From Bacteroidales bacterium M8 (GTDB lineage Bacteria > Bacteroidota > Bacteroidia > Bacteroidales > Muribaculaceae), in assembly GCA_001689495.1 (NCBI GenBank), contig LUJS01000004.1, positions 1 to 64,000 of the forward strand: a stretch of 64,000 bases of DNA, written 5' to 3'. Below the pieces are notes generated by a model. It was given only the letters and a program-made list of their open reading frames with translations, was not told where the DNA came from and made no database searches. Position 1 is the stretch's first letter. Each line of letters opens with the position of its first letter. A program made the position numbers and the translations under genes. Below are positions 32,375 through 40,529 of the stretch, piece by piece.

Positions 32375-35300
32375 TTACTCAGGAAATTGGTAAATTTCTG
32401 ACGGCATCCTGTATAAGTCGTATCCCTTAGTTATACGACTCCATACTTTATACGGATATTCAGGCAATACAGGATTATAATTTAAGAACTGATCCTTTAT
32501 ACGTCCTTCGACACGAGTTCGAAGATATGCCGATGTCTTGGTTTCAGGCAAATGCAGCCATTCTCCGGCCATGCCTTTATAATCGTCTACAAGATGCCGC
32601 ACGTTACCGACATCAATGTTAATGGCAATTTCTATAGGCATAAAGTATAGCCCGCTTGTCCAATCCTTGTTGAACGAGGAAACTGAAAACATTTCTGTCA
32701 TAGATACTTTGCGGTTATATATAGCAGACATGATACCGAGATATGACAATAATACATTCTCTTCGACTACAGTCTGTGGCTCAAAAAGATCAACTGAATT
32801 GGTCAGCAACATATCAAGACGCCTCAGTTTTTTATTGTCTCCAATCTTTACCCCTTTGACATAGGAATCAAGCACTGCATCATCAATCTCACGTATGATT
32901 TTATAAAGATTCAAGGAATCGGATATTTCACTGACATATTTTCTCGATGTTGCCGGAGAAACTTGTCGCGTCATTTCCGCCATCCATATTCTTGCGCGGT
33001 CCGAATGTTTGGCAGCAACCGCCATAAGTCCAAATGCCTCGTCAGCATTATCATGGTATAGTCCATTGCTAAGCGTACCGTATTTATTCATTGCAAGAGT
33101 AATGTAAGCTTCTACCATCCCCTTGTCGGCCGCTACATTCAGCAAGGAGTCGCTTTTAATCGAATCTTCCTTTTCTCCACCAAAGCCTACAAATGCATAC
33201 AATGAACGCACATACGCCATGGCGGCCTCACGACGGGTAATTGAATCAGGATCGCCAATGAATTCGAGATCCTCCCTCAACGGCAATCTTTCACATAATG
33301 ACAGAATATTACGAGCTGAATCCGGTATATTCAATTTAATGAATTCTATCATATTATGATCGCTGATTTCAAAACCATCAGGGCATATCGCCTTGATTTC
33401 ATTAAACTTATGTATGGCAACTGAATATTCTTTCTCATCAATGGCCTTTTGCATCTCGGGCAAAAGAGTATTTACCTCCACACTTCCTTCGCGCTCGAAT
33501 ATCGCCGGCCATTTCTTCCTTGTTTCTTCCGGATCTATCCCTGCACCATACATATAGTTCAAAGCCATATTGGCAGCTTCGACATGTCCGGTACTTGCCG
33601 CAACCCCGAAAGCAGGCAATATAAAACTCGATAAACCCAAACTCGAGCCTAACGCTCCAAAATAACCAAATGCAATAGTTGAGTTATAATTCTCTGCAAC
33701 CCAACGTAAGATCATCAAGCCTTTATCCAGATCTATACATGGAATTATTTGATTGTTTCCATCTCTAAGACCCGCTAATAGTACTTGGGCTGCAAAGAGT
33801 CCGGCAAGTTCTGAAGCATCATTGTCCAATGCCGCGACATCAATTACATCCATCAGACTTTCGCTCATCTTACGTACATCAGGATGCATTGATTTTTTCT
33901 GCTTGGCTAAATTCCATATAGCAGTGACAAGCGGTGCGAACGGATCTGTCGTATTGCCTCTCAGTCCGAATACCTCGCTCTCTATCTCGAGACTATCTCG
34001 ATCAGAATCGAGTCTTATCATTGCAAAGGCACACAGACCCCGTGCGTTGAGTCCGTGACGGCGGGCTATCGAGGCATACTTGTAGCCCTTGTCGTATGAC
34101 AGCGGCGTGCCCTTTGCCCTGAGATGCATCAGGGCAAGGCGATAGGCCGCCTCGGTATTGTTGACGGTATCCTTTCGCACGGCCTCCTCATAGAGCGAGA
34201 CAGCCTTTCTGTAACAGTCTCTCGCCTCCATACGCATGCGGTTGAAGCGGCTGTCAAACACCGGCTCATCCTTGAGTTCGGGGAAACTCTCGAGCTTGTC
34301 ATACTCCTTCATAATCCGCTCGCGCAGATCTTTCTCTATCGCCTGACCGCGCTCGTAGGGCCAGTTGATGCGGTCGGGGTTCAGCCCGAGAAACGACTGC
34401 GACAGGGCGTAGCAGAATCCGTTGTTCACGGCCAGCGCACGCACGTTGGCGCATGTCACGAGCCCGACGGCCACAAGCACCAGAAGCCCTGCAACCAACA
34501 TGCCCAGCTGCATGCGACGGACCTTGGTCTCGAGTCCGGTGAGGCGCTTGCCCATGCCCTTCGTCGTGGCCGAGATCTGTTTCCTGATGGCCTCGCGCTC
34601 TTCCTTGCTGCAGTCAATCTTGGCCACCAGCTCGTTGGCGATATTCTCGAGTTTTCTGTCGGTCAGCTCCTGTCCGCGTGCCAGTCCGGAGATCTGCTCC
34701 ATGATGCCCTCGAGCACCGGATTATAGTCTATGCGGTCTATGTCGCGAAGTATCTCCCCGTTCTCCATCACGGGCTTGCCCTCCTTGAGCACCAGACGCC
34801 ACTCCTTGACGGAGAGGTCGGTGACACGGAACGTGTGTCGCCCCTTGAGTCTTGACGAGGTGACGTCATAGACGCTGAACGGGCACACATAGCACTTTGA
34901 CATGATGCTCAGGTCCGGGCTGACATGCAGTCCGGCCGCCACGTCGACGGGCGTATAGAGCCCTGTCCGCGAGGCGTTGAGCGAGAGAGCGGGTATCTCG
35001 GGGCCGAAGCCGAGCACGGCGGTGAGCATGTATATCAGCATGACGTGGTCGAGCAGATAGTCCCTGATCTCGCGCGTCGGGTCGGCGATGTTCTTCTCCC
35101 AGTGACCCTCGTCGTTTCTCAGCTCCTTGCGCAGGAACAGCAGCTGCAGTATCTCGAGCCCCACCTTGCGCCTGTCGGCGTCGGGGAGCCTGTTCAGATA
35201 TTCCTGCAATCCCATCAGGCGGTCGTGATAGCCCGCAAGACGGGTCTTGCCGTTCTCGTCGCGCCACTTCTCGGGCCGACCTATCTTGTCATAGAGCCCG

Positions 35301-36001
35301 AATGCAGTGAATATGTATCGCGAGTACTGGTCGCCGAGCGCCGGGAGAAACCTCAGCGGGTTGGCGGTCTGACCGTTGACAATCCTCGCGCCCTGCTCCA
35401 GATCGACGGCCACGGCGGCGGTATTCTTCTCGACCGACACCATCTCGGCCAGAGCGAACAGCAGGAAGAAGCTGTCCCACAGCATGGCGTCGTCAACCTT
35501 GAGGTTGGGAAAATGGTCCATCCTGTAGCCCGTCATGCGGCCCGTCTCGATGAACGACGGACGCTCGACGACATAATGTTTCTCGAAATCGCCCTTGACC
35601 CTATAGCTCGACAGCCTCACGTTGCGGGCCTGATCTATGTTCAGCTCCTTGACCTCGGCGGGGTGCAGCGGGGCCAGCCTAAGGCCCGGCACGCCGGGGG
35701 CGTCGATGGCGTCATGGTCGGCAACCGACTCGGGCAGGGCCATGTACAACTCTCCGTCGAGGCGGCACAGGCATCCCGCCACGGGCACAGCGCCCGCGTC
35801 GAGGTCCAAGGGCGCGCCGGTCTCGGGGCCGAAGAGGCCCGACCGTCCCTTGTCGCGGCATACACGGCACCATTTGTCCTGACGGTCGGTGACGCCCGAG
35901 GTCAGATAATCCTTGACAAGATTGAAATTGTCATTGACAAATCGCTGGAATACTTCTCTGTCTATCATGGCAATAAGTGAGGTGGTGAGATGTGTGGCCA
36001 T
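32375..36001 (-). CDS. Giant membrane-anchored protein with RNDxxH motif and Sel1/TPR-like tail
   Basis: 1208 aa (ATG at 35968 is an equally good start). The cytosolic N-terminal half (about 1-495) has Cys pairs CRVC (45-48) and CYVC (370-373) that may bind zinc, and a helical stretch with RNDEGH (295-300), the same Rx4H pattern as the HEPN motif of the CARF protein. A coiled region then precedes one TM helix (about 499-517, LGMLVAGLLVLVAVGLVTC). Beyond it come Sel1/TPR-like helical repeats (AAYRLALMHLRAKGTPLSYD, then GHVEAANMALNYMYGAGIDP). From about residue 657 on the DNA is AT-richer, hinting at a composite gene. Function unknown; context suggests a membrane component of the CARF cluster. 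Confidence 0.72.
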   Translation of the reverse strand: MATHLTTSLIAMIDREVFQRFVNDNFNLVKDYLTSGVTDRQDKWCRVCRDKGRSGLFGPETGAPLDLDAGAVPVAGCLCRLDGELYMALPESVADHDAIDAPGVPGLRLAPLHPAEVKELNIDQARNVRLSSYRVKGDFEKHYVVERPSFIETGRMTGYRMDHFPNLKVDDAMLWDSFFLLFALAEMVSVEKNTAAVAVDLEQGARIVNGQTANPLRFLPALGDQYSRYIFTAFGLYDKIGRPEKWRDENGKTRLAGYHDRLMGLQEYLNRLPDADRRKVGLEILQLLFLRKELRNDEGHWEKNIADPTREIRDYLLDHVMLIYMLTAVLGFGPEIPALSLNASRTGLYTPVDVAAGLHVSPDLSIMSKCYVCPFSVYDVTSSRLKGRHTFRVTDLSVKEWRLVLKEGKPVMENGEILRDIDRIDYNPVLEGIMEQISGLARGQELTDRKLENIANELVAKIDCSKEEREAIRKQISATTKGMGKRLTGLETKVRRMQLGMLVAGLLVLVAVGLVTCANVRALAVNNGFCYALSQSFLGLNPDRINWPYERGQAIEKDLRERIMKEYDKLESFPELKDEPVFDSRFNRMRMEARDCYRKAVSLYEEAVRKDTVNNTEAAYRLALMHLRAKGTPLSYDKGYKYASIARRHGLNARGLCAFAMIRLDSDRDSLEIESEVFGLRGNTTDPFAPLVTAIWNLAKQKKSMHPDVRKMSESLMDVIDVAALDNDASELAGLFAAQVLLAGLRDGNNQIIPCIDLDKGLMILRWVAENYNSTIAFGYFGALGSSLGLSSFILPAFGVAASTGHVEAANMALNYMYGAGIDPEETRKKWPAIFEREGSVEVNTLLPEMQKAIDEKEYSVAIHKFNEIKAICPDGFEISDHNMIEFIKLNIPDSARNILSLCERLPLREDLEFIGDPDSITRREAAMAYVRSLYAFVGFGGEKEDSIKSDSLLNVAADKGMVEAYITLAMNKYGTLSNGLYHDNADEAFGLMAVAAKHSDRARIWMAEMTRQVSPATSRKYVSEISDSLNLYKIIREIDDAVLDSYVKGVKIGDNKKLRRLDMLLTNSVDLFEPQTVVEENVLLSYLGIMSAIYNRKVSMTEMFSVSSFNKDWTSGLYFMPIEIAINIDVGNVRHLVDDYKGMAGEWLHLPETKTSAYLRTRVEGRIKDQFLNYNPVLPEYPYKVWSRITKGYDLYRMPSEIYQFPE

Positions 36002-36031
36002 GGTGATGGCCGGTGTGTTTTCTCGTATAGG

Positions 36032-36460
36032 TCAGACAAAACGTGTGGCCAGTGCCCCGAAGCGCTCGGCCAGCCAAGCGGTCTTGTCGGCGGCCTTGTC
36101 GCCCTGAATGTCGGTCATGGCAATCGTCCCCTCGGTCCCGTCGCCGTTCTCGACGACGACAGCCGACTCGACAGTGTCGAACCGGTCCCTGACGGCCGAC
36201 TCCGAGACCATGCGGGCCATGGCGTCGGCGGCCATGTTGGCTATGCCGCACACCGTGCGACCGGGGGCGTTGTCGCCCGGGCAATACTCGAACCGCACGG
36301 CGGTGAGCTCGCGCCGCGTGTCGTCGGCAAACAGGAATGTCGACGATTCGGGCCCCTGCCTGAACAGATAGGCCCTGACATCGCCGTCGCACAGCCCGGC
36401 GATGCCGTCGACGACGGCATCGGCAGGGAGCGCGGTGATATGTCTGAGGAAAGAAGTCAT
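36032..36460 (-). CDS. Hypothetical protein, first gene of CARF cluster
   Basis: 142 aa, unrecognised, soluble, no signal peptide. Strand-helix alternation (RAYLFRQGPESSTFLFADD, AVRFEYCPGDNAPGRTVCGI, SAVVVENGDGTEGTIAMTDI) suggests a small alpha/beta or roadblock-like domain. It starts 20 nt after the ychF stop and ends 30 nt before the 1208-aa gene. The cluster may thus be expressed from the ychF promoter at 37622-37629; no separate TAnnTTTG box was found in front of it. Confidence 0.65.
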   Translation of the reverse strand: MTSFLRHITALPADAVVDGIAGLCDGDVRAYLFRQGPESSTFLFADDTRRELTAVRFEYCPGDNAPGRTVCGIANMAADAMARMVSESAVRDRFDTVESAVVVENGDGTEGTIAMTDIQGDKAADKTAWLAERFGALATRFV

Positions 36461-36480
36461 TGTGTAGGAGGATGTGTCGG

Positions 36481-37584
36481 TTATACGTTGAAGAGGAAGT
36501 GCATGATGTCGCCGTCCTGAACGACATAGTTCTTGCCCTCGACAGCCATCTTGCCGGCATCGCGCACGGCGCTCTCGCTGCCCAGCGTCACATAGTCGTC
36601 ATACTTGATGACTTCGGCGCGGATGAATCCCTTCTCGAAGTCGGTATGGATGATGCCGGCGCACTGCGGGGCCTTGCTGCCGCGCATGAATGTCCATGCC
36701 CTCACCTCGTCGGCTCCGGCGGTGAAGAATGTCTGCAGGTTGAGCAGGGCGTATGCGGCGCGTATCAGACGTGCCACGCCCGACTCTGACAGGCCGATCT
36801 CGGCGAGGAACTCCTGACGCTCCTCCCAAGTGTCCAGCTCGGCTATCTCGCTCTCGGTCTGGGCGGCCACCACGAGGAGTTGTGCGTTCTCGTCCTTGAT
36901 GGCCTCGCGCACGGCCTCGACATACTTGTTGCCGCCGGCCGCCGACGCATCATCGACGTTGCAGACATAGAGCACGGGCTTTGAGGTGAGCAGGAACAGC
37001 TCGCGGCCAAACTTCTGCTCGTCGGGGGTCTCGAGCTCGACGGTGCGGGCGGGCTTGCCGGCCACCAGCGCGTCATAATACTTCTTCAGCACCTCGTACT
37101 GCATCTTGGCCACCTTGTCGCCGCCGGTCTGGGCCTGCTTCTGGGTCTTGGCCATGCGGCTCTCGACGGTCTCGAGGTCCTTGATCTGCAGCTCGTAGTC
37201 GATGATCTCCTTGTCACGCACGGGGTCGACGGTGTTGTGTACGTGGGTCACGTTGTCGTCGTCAAAACAGCGCAGCACGTGCAGTATGGCGTCTGTCTCG
37301 CGGATGTTGGCAAGGAATTTGTTGCCCAGACCCTCGCCCTTGCTGGCGCCCTTGACCAGTCCGGCTATGTCGACGATCTCGACGGTCGCGGGCACCACCG
37401 AGCGCGGATTGCACATCTCGACCAGCTTGTTCAGGCGGTCGTCAGGCACGGTGATCACGCCCACGTTGGGCTCGATGGTACAGAAAGGGAAGTTGGCCGA
37501 CTGGGCCTTGGCGTTGGAGAGACAGTTGAAAAGCGTAGACTTGCCCACGTTGGGGAGTCCGACAATGCCGCATTGAAGAGCCAT
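36481..37584 (-). CDS. ychF: Redox-regulated ATPase / Obg-like GTPase YchF
   Basis: 367 aa, full length for YchF/OLA1. P-loop GLPNVGKSTLF at 8-18, then the switch region, a coiled-coil middle (KMQYEVLKKYYDALVAGKPA) and the C-terminal TGS domain (GAKAPQC-like start GSKAPQCAGIIHTDFEKGFI, ending GDIMHFLFNV). A universally conserved ribosome-associated ATPase linked to translation and oxidative stress control. Own promoter at 37622-37629. The CARF-HEPN cluster follows on the same strand without an evident terminator. Confidence 0.97.
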   Translation of the reverse strand: MALQCGIVGLPNVGKSTLFNCLSNAKAQSANFPFCTIEPNVGVITVPDDRLNKLVEMCNPRSVVPATVEIVDIAGLVKGASKGEGLGNKFLANIRETDAILHVLRCFDDDNVTHVHNTVDPVRDKEIIDYELQIKDLETVESRMAKTQKQAQTGGDKVAKMQYEVLKKYYDALVAGKPARTVELETPDEQKFGRELFLLTSKPVLYVCNVDDASAAGGNKYVEAVREAIKDENAQLLVVAAQTESEIAELDTWEERQEFLAEIGLSESGVARLIRAAYALLNLQTFFTAGADEVRAWTFMRGSKAPQCAGIIHTDFEKGFIRAEVIKYDDYVTLGSESAVRDAGKMAVEGKNYVVQDGDIMHFLFNV

Positions 37585-37621
37585 ATATGATAATGAATTT
37601 CGTTTATTTGTAAATAGAGCA

Positions 37622-37629
37622 CAAAGTTA
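37622..37629 (-). promoter_or_regulatory. -7 box of ychF
   Basis: TAACTTTG on the minus strand, 37 nt before the ychF start and overlapping the stop codon of the upstream gene at 37627. Confidence 0.5.
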
Positions 37630-38139
37630 GGCATTTTCGGCCGAATACAGAAACCCCGCGCCCAAAATTTGAGCCCGCAGCAGCGGGGCGTTGTCGGGAT
37701 GGAGCAGGAAGAGCACGCCCCGGGCCACGACGGCCTCGTCGATACCCTCGGGAAAGTCAACCCGCAGGTGCCCTGCCGACAGCCGGCATTCGCCCGTGAC
37801 TATGGCGTGGTCCAAGCCGCCCCAGTGCGCGTCGAGGTCGGCCAGCACGCGCTCCTCGGTCATCGAGGGCGGATAGCATCTCGCCCCCTCGCGCATGCAC
37901 AGTCTGGAGGCGTCGGCGTCGCACCACACAGCCGTCCTCATGCCCACGCCGCGCAGCGCCCTCACCAGAGCCTCGAGCCCCGGCGTGAGCCTGTCGGCCC
38001 TCAACAGCACGCGCGCCGCGGGATAGCGCAGCACGAGGGCGTCGGCCGGGACCGAACTCCCCGCCGCCTTCCTTGTCTTGGGCGCCAGACGCCCCGAACG
38101 ATAGTCGTCCATCCTCCTCTCCAGATAATTGTCTGCCAT
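37627..38139 (-). CDS. Hypothetical protein (MADNYLE family)
   Basis: 170 aa without a named function. It opens MADNYLERRMDDYRSGRLAP, a basic, helical start I associate with short Bacteroidales proteins of unknown role. The rest alternates strands and helices (ALVLRYPAARVLLRADR, RTAVWCDADASRLCMREGAR, HAIVTGECRLSAG), which could be a Rossmann-like nucleotide-binding fold, though no GxGxxG is present. It ends 42 nt before ychF on the same strand; the toxin gene yoeB lies 12 nt upstream. Confidence 0.7.
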   Translation of the reverse strand: MADNYLERRMDDYRSGRLAPKTRKAAGSSVPADALVLRYPAARVLLRADRLTPGLEALVRALRGVGMRTAVWCDADASRLCMREGARCYPPSMTEERVLADLDAHWGGLDHAIVTGECRLSAGHLRVDFPEGIDEAVVARGVLFLLHPDNAPLLRAQILGAGFLYSAENA

Positions 38140-38151
38140 GACCTTAAATGT

Positions 38152-38427
38152 CTATTTGTCCTTGTAATGCCCCTCGACCTCGACTACAACCACATACACC
38201 TCATTGTCGTGTATGTCATATATTATCCTGTCGTGCGCCGAGATGTGGCGTGAATAAGTGATGTCGCCGCCGCCAACCAGCGGCTCGGGATGCCCGATGC
38301 CGGTGCGGGGATGCTTCATGATGTCTGCCAGCACCTTGCGGAGCTTATTGAAGAGAACCGGATTCGACTTCTTCCATTTGGCGATAACCCGCTCCGTCTT
38401 CTTGTCAAACTTTATGGCATACATCAC
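38152..38427 (-). CDS. yoeB: YoeB-family ribosome-dependent mRNA interferase toxin
   Basis: 91 aa. RelE-superfamily Txe/YoeB toxin: KKTERVIAKWKKSNP start, PEPLVGG around Glu48, Arg67 in HDRIIYD and the C-terminal His87-Tyr88 (GHYKDK), which match the catalytic Glu/Arg/His/Tyr set of E. coli YoeB. It cleaves mRNA in the ribosomal A site and halts translation until bound by the antitoxin. It overlaps the antitoxin gene by 4 nt (ATGA), so synthesis is coupled and antitoxin comes first. Confidence 0.95.
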   Translation of the reverse strand: MMYAIKFDKKTERVIAKWKKSNPVLFNKLRKVLADIMKHPRTGIGHPEPLVGGGDITYSRHISAHDRIIYDIHDNEVYVVVVEVEGHYKDK

Positions 38428-38675
38428 AGACTATCCAGATAACCGTCCAGTTCGGCCTCGTCCCGGCAGGTCACGCAGCGACCCTCGCGACAGGCACGCT
38501 CGACCTCGTCGATCCGAGCCTGCAGCTCGGGGGTGATCATCAGGTCCTCGCGCCCCACGCTGACGAGAGCGTATATCTGATTCTTTCTCCTTATCAGGAC
38601 AGTCTCGCCCCTGTCGGCCCTCGCGAACGATGCGGCAAGGTTGTTGCGATAATCCCTTACTGACAATGTTTCCAT
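38424..38675 (-). CDS. yefM: YefM/Phd-family antitoxin
   Basis: 83 aa from the ATG at 38675; an in-frame extension to 38720 would begin upstream of the promoter and is rejected. Starts METLSVRDYRNNLAASFARA, the Phd/YefM DNA-binding fold, followed by a flexible acidic C-terminus (EAELDGYLDSL) that would thread around the toxin. It neutralises YoeB and represses the operon. Promoter at 38698-38729 and two TGTAC-type operator half-elements at 38734-38751. Confidence 0.94.
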   Translation of the reverse strand: METLSVRDYRNNLAASFARADRGETVLIRRKNQIYALVSVGREDLMITPELQARIDEVERACREGRCVTCRDEAELDGYLDSL

Positions 38676-38697
38676 ACTGTTTTCCTGTTTTGTTGCA

Positions 38698-38729
38698 CAA
38701 AGATAGTTAGTTCTCAACACAATAACAAA
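38698..38729 (-). promoter_or_regulatory. Promoter of yefM-yoeB
   Basis: Minus-strand TTTG (38726-38729), 20-bp spacer, TATCTTTG (38698-38705); short leader to the ATG at 38675. Confidence 0.65.
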
Positions 38730-38733
38730 TTTG

Positions 38734-38751
38734 TGTACATAAAAGTGTACT
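38734..38751. promoter_or_regulatory. Candidate YefM operator (two TGTACA-like sites)
   Basis: TGTACA (38734-38739) and TGTACT (38746-38751) lie 12 bp apart just upstream of the -33 box. YefM of E. coli recognises paired TGTACA cores with 12-bp spacing, so these fit an autoregulatory operator. Confidence 0.55.
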
Positions 38752-38815
38752 CAATTCCAAGAAATCCTTCCCCGCTTTTTTGGGCCAAAAGAGACCATTG
38801 CTCGATTATAATGCC

Positions 38816-38823
38816 TAATTTTG
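38816..38823 (+). promoter_or_regulatory. -7 box for BASS transporter gene
   Basis: TAATTTTG, 23 nt before the ATG at 38847; an upstream TTG is present but at shorter than usual spacing. Confidence 0.4.
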
Positions 38824-38846
38824 CAGCCTGAATTTCAAGATCAGAC

Positions 38847-39791
38847 ATGAAAGTAGCCCTCATACGCCAACGGCTCAAGCCGTGGATGCTCCCCATAGCC
38901 ATGGCCGGTGGCGTCCTTTTCCACAACTTCATCGACGCCATAGCCTTCCTTGCCCCCTATCTTATCTTCGTGATGCTCCTCATCACGTTCTGCAAGGTCA
39001 ATCCGCGCGAATTCCGCATCACGCGCCTCAGCGGCATGCTCATCACCGTCCAGATACTCGGCAGCATCACGGCCTATCTGGCGCTGCTCCCCTTTGGGCG
39101 CGTGTTGGCCGAGGGCACCTTCATCTGCATCTTCTGCCCCACGGCCACGGCGGCGCCGGTCATCACCGGAATGCTCGGTGGCAGCGTGGCCCGCGTGGCG
39201 ACATTCTCGATAGTCTCTAACGTCTCCGTCGCCGTCCTCGCCCCGGTGCTGTTCACCCTCATGGGCACCGCGGCCGACATATCGTTCTTCGAGTCGGTCA
39301 CGCTGATAGCCACGAGGGTGGTCCCCCTCATCATACTGCCGCTGTTCACCGCGCTGGCCATGCGCAGGGTCACGCCGCACGCCCACCGCGCGCTGGCCAC
39401 ACGTCAGGGGCTCTCGTTCTATATCTGGGCAGTGTCGCTGTTCATAGTCGTTGGGCGGGCCGTGAGCTTCGTGATGTCCGAGCCTGCCGACGCCATCCCC
39501 GAGATGCTGATGCTGGCGGGACTGTCGCTCGTGGCGTGCGCGCTGCAGTTCTATGTCGGGGCCCGCATAGGGCGCCGGTGCGGCGACCGCATCTCGGGCG
39601 CGCAGGGGCTGGGACAGAAAAACACCGTGCTTGCCATCTGGATGGCGCTGACCTATCTGCACCCCCTCTCGTCGGTGGCCCCGGCGGCCTATGTGGCGTG
39701 GCACAACACGGTCAACTCGGCACAGCTCTATCTCAAGACCAAAAGAGAGGCCCGTCAAAAACAAAACGGCCCACAGGATGTTAACAATTAA
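38847..39791 (+). CDS. BASS-family (bile acid:Na+ symporter-like) transporter
   Basis: 314 aa with nine to ten predicted TM helices (MLPIAMAGGVLFHNFIDAIA, LSGMLITVQILGSITAYLAL, VTLIATRVVPLIILPLFTAL). The ICIFCPTATAAPVITGMLGG motif and the second inverted repeat with GQKNTVLAIWMALTYLHPLS resemble the crossover motifs of the BASS/SBF family. Probably a Na+-coupled importer of an organic anion in the inner membrane; substrate cannot be read from sequence. The C-terminus is short and charged. It is divergent from the toxin-antitoxin operon and followed 45 nt later by a Crp/Fnr gene on the same strand. Confidence 0.82.
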   Translation: MKVALIRQRLKPWMLPIAMAGGVLFHNFIDAIAFLAPYLIFVMLLITFCKVNPREFRITRLSGMLITVQILGSITAYLALLPFGRVLAEGTFICIFCPTATAAPVITGMLGGSVARVATFSIVSNVSVAVLAPVLFTLMGTAADISFFESVTLIATRVVPLIILPLFTALAMRRVTPHAHRALATRQGLSFYIWAVSLFIVVGRAVSFVMSEPADAIPEMLMLAGLSLVACALQFYVGARIGRRCGDRISGAQGLGQKNTVLAIWMALTYLHPLSSVAPAAYVAWHNTVNSAQLYLKTKREARQKQNGPQDVNN

Positions 39792-39836
39792 AAGGAGCGC
39801 TTTTAACGCTTTTTTGTAAATTTTTCAAAAACCGTC

Positions 39837-40526
39837 ATGGCAAGCAGTATGTATGAGAATCTGATGACCCTCCCCCTGTTCAAAGGGGTGAGCTACAACC
39901 GGGTGTCCGAGATCGTAGGCAAGACCCGCCTCGGTTTCCTCAAGTATCTGCCCGGCGAGATTCTTCTCCGGGCCGGCGAACCGTGCACGGGCATCAAATT
40001 CATCATCTCGGGCAGCGTCAGGCTCACCATACGCAACATCGCCGACCGCTTCAGGGTCATGCAGACGCTCAGCGCCCCGGCGGTCATCTCGCCCGACTTT
40101 CTTTTCGGACGCGACACGCTCTATCCCGCCGACGGCGTGGCCATCGACACCGTGTCGGTGATGCAGATTGCCAAGTCTGACTTCATCGCCCTGCTCAGAG
40201 AGGACGACATCATACTCTTCAACTATCTCAACATCCTGTCCACCAACGCGCAGAAGGCCATAGACGGCGTGCTGGCGCTGACGTCGGGGTCGCTCGAAGA
40301 GCGCATAGCGTTCTGGATCATAGCCCTGACGCAGCTCGGATCGACCGACATCGTGCTTCAGGCCCGCCAGCGCGACCTCTATGCCCTGTTCGGGGTGCAG
40401 CGCACGTCGTTTGTCGCCGCTCTCGACTCGCTGCGCGAGCGGGGCATCATCACCTATACCTCTAACGAGATACACGTGCTGTCGCGGCGCGACCTCAGGG
40501 CCGTGCTGCTCAACGTGACCGACTGA
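39837..40526 (+). CDS. Crp/Fnr-family transcriptional regulator
   Basis: 229 aa. N-terminal cyclic-nucleotide-binding fold (FKGVSYNRVSEIVGKTRLGF, GEILLRAGEPCTGIKFIISG), dimerisation helix, and a C-terminal winged HTH (LQARQRDLYALFGVQRTSFV, DSLRERGIITYTSNEIHVLS). No FNR-type cysteine cluster is present, so it is not an FNR iron-sulfur sensor; the effector is unknown. It lies 45 nt after the BASS transporter and may control it. It ends 3 bp from the convergent radC stop. Confidence 0.92.
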   Translation: MASSMYENLMTLPLFKGVSYNRVSEIVGKTRLGFLKYLPGEILLRAGEPCTGIKFIISGSVRLTIRNIADRFRVMQTLSAPAVISPDFLFGRDTLYPADGVAIDTVSVMQIAKSDFIALLREDDIILFNYLNILSTNAQKAIDGVLALTSGSLEERIAFWIIALTQLGSTDIVLQARQRDLYALFGVQRTSFVAALDSLRERGIITYTSNEIHVLSRRDLRAVLLNVTD

Positions 40527-40529
40527 CTC

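Noticed and set aside
38676..38720. Longer start for the YefM antitoxin
   Set aside because: The extra 15 codons overlap the -7 box at 38698-38705, so they would not be transcribed.
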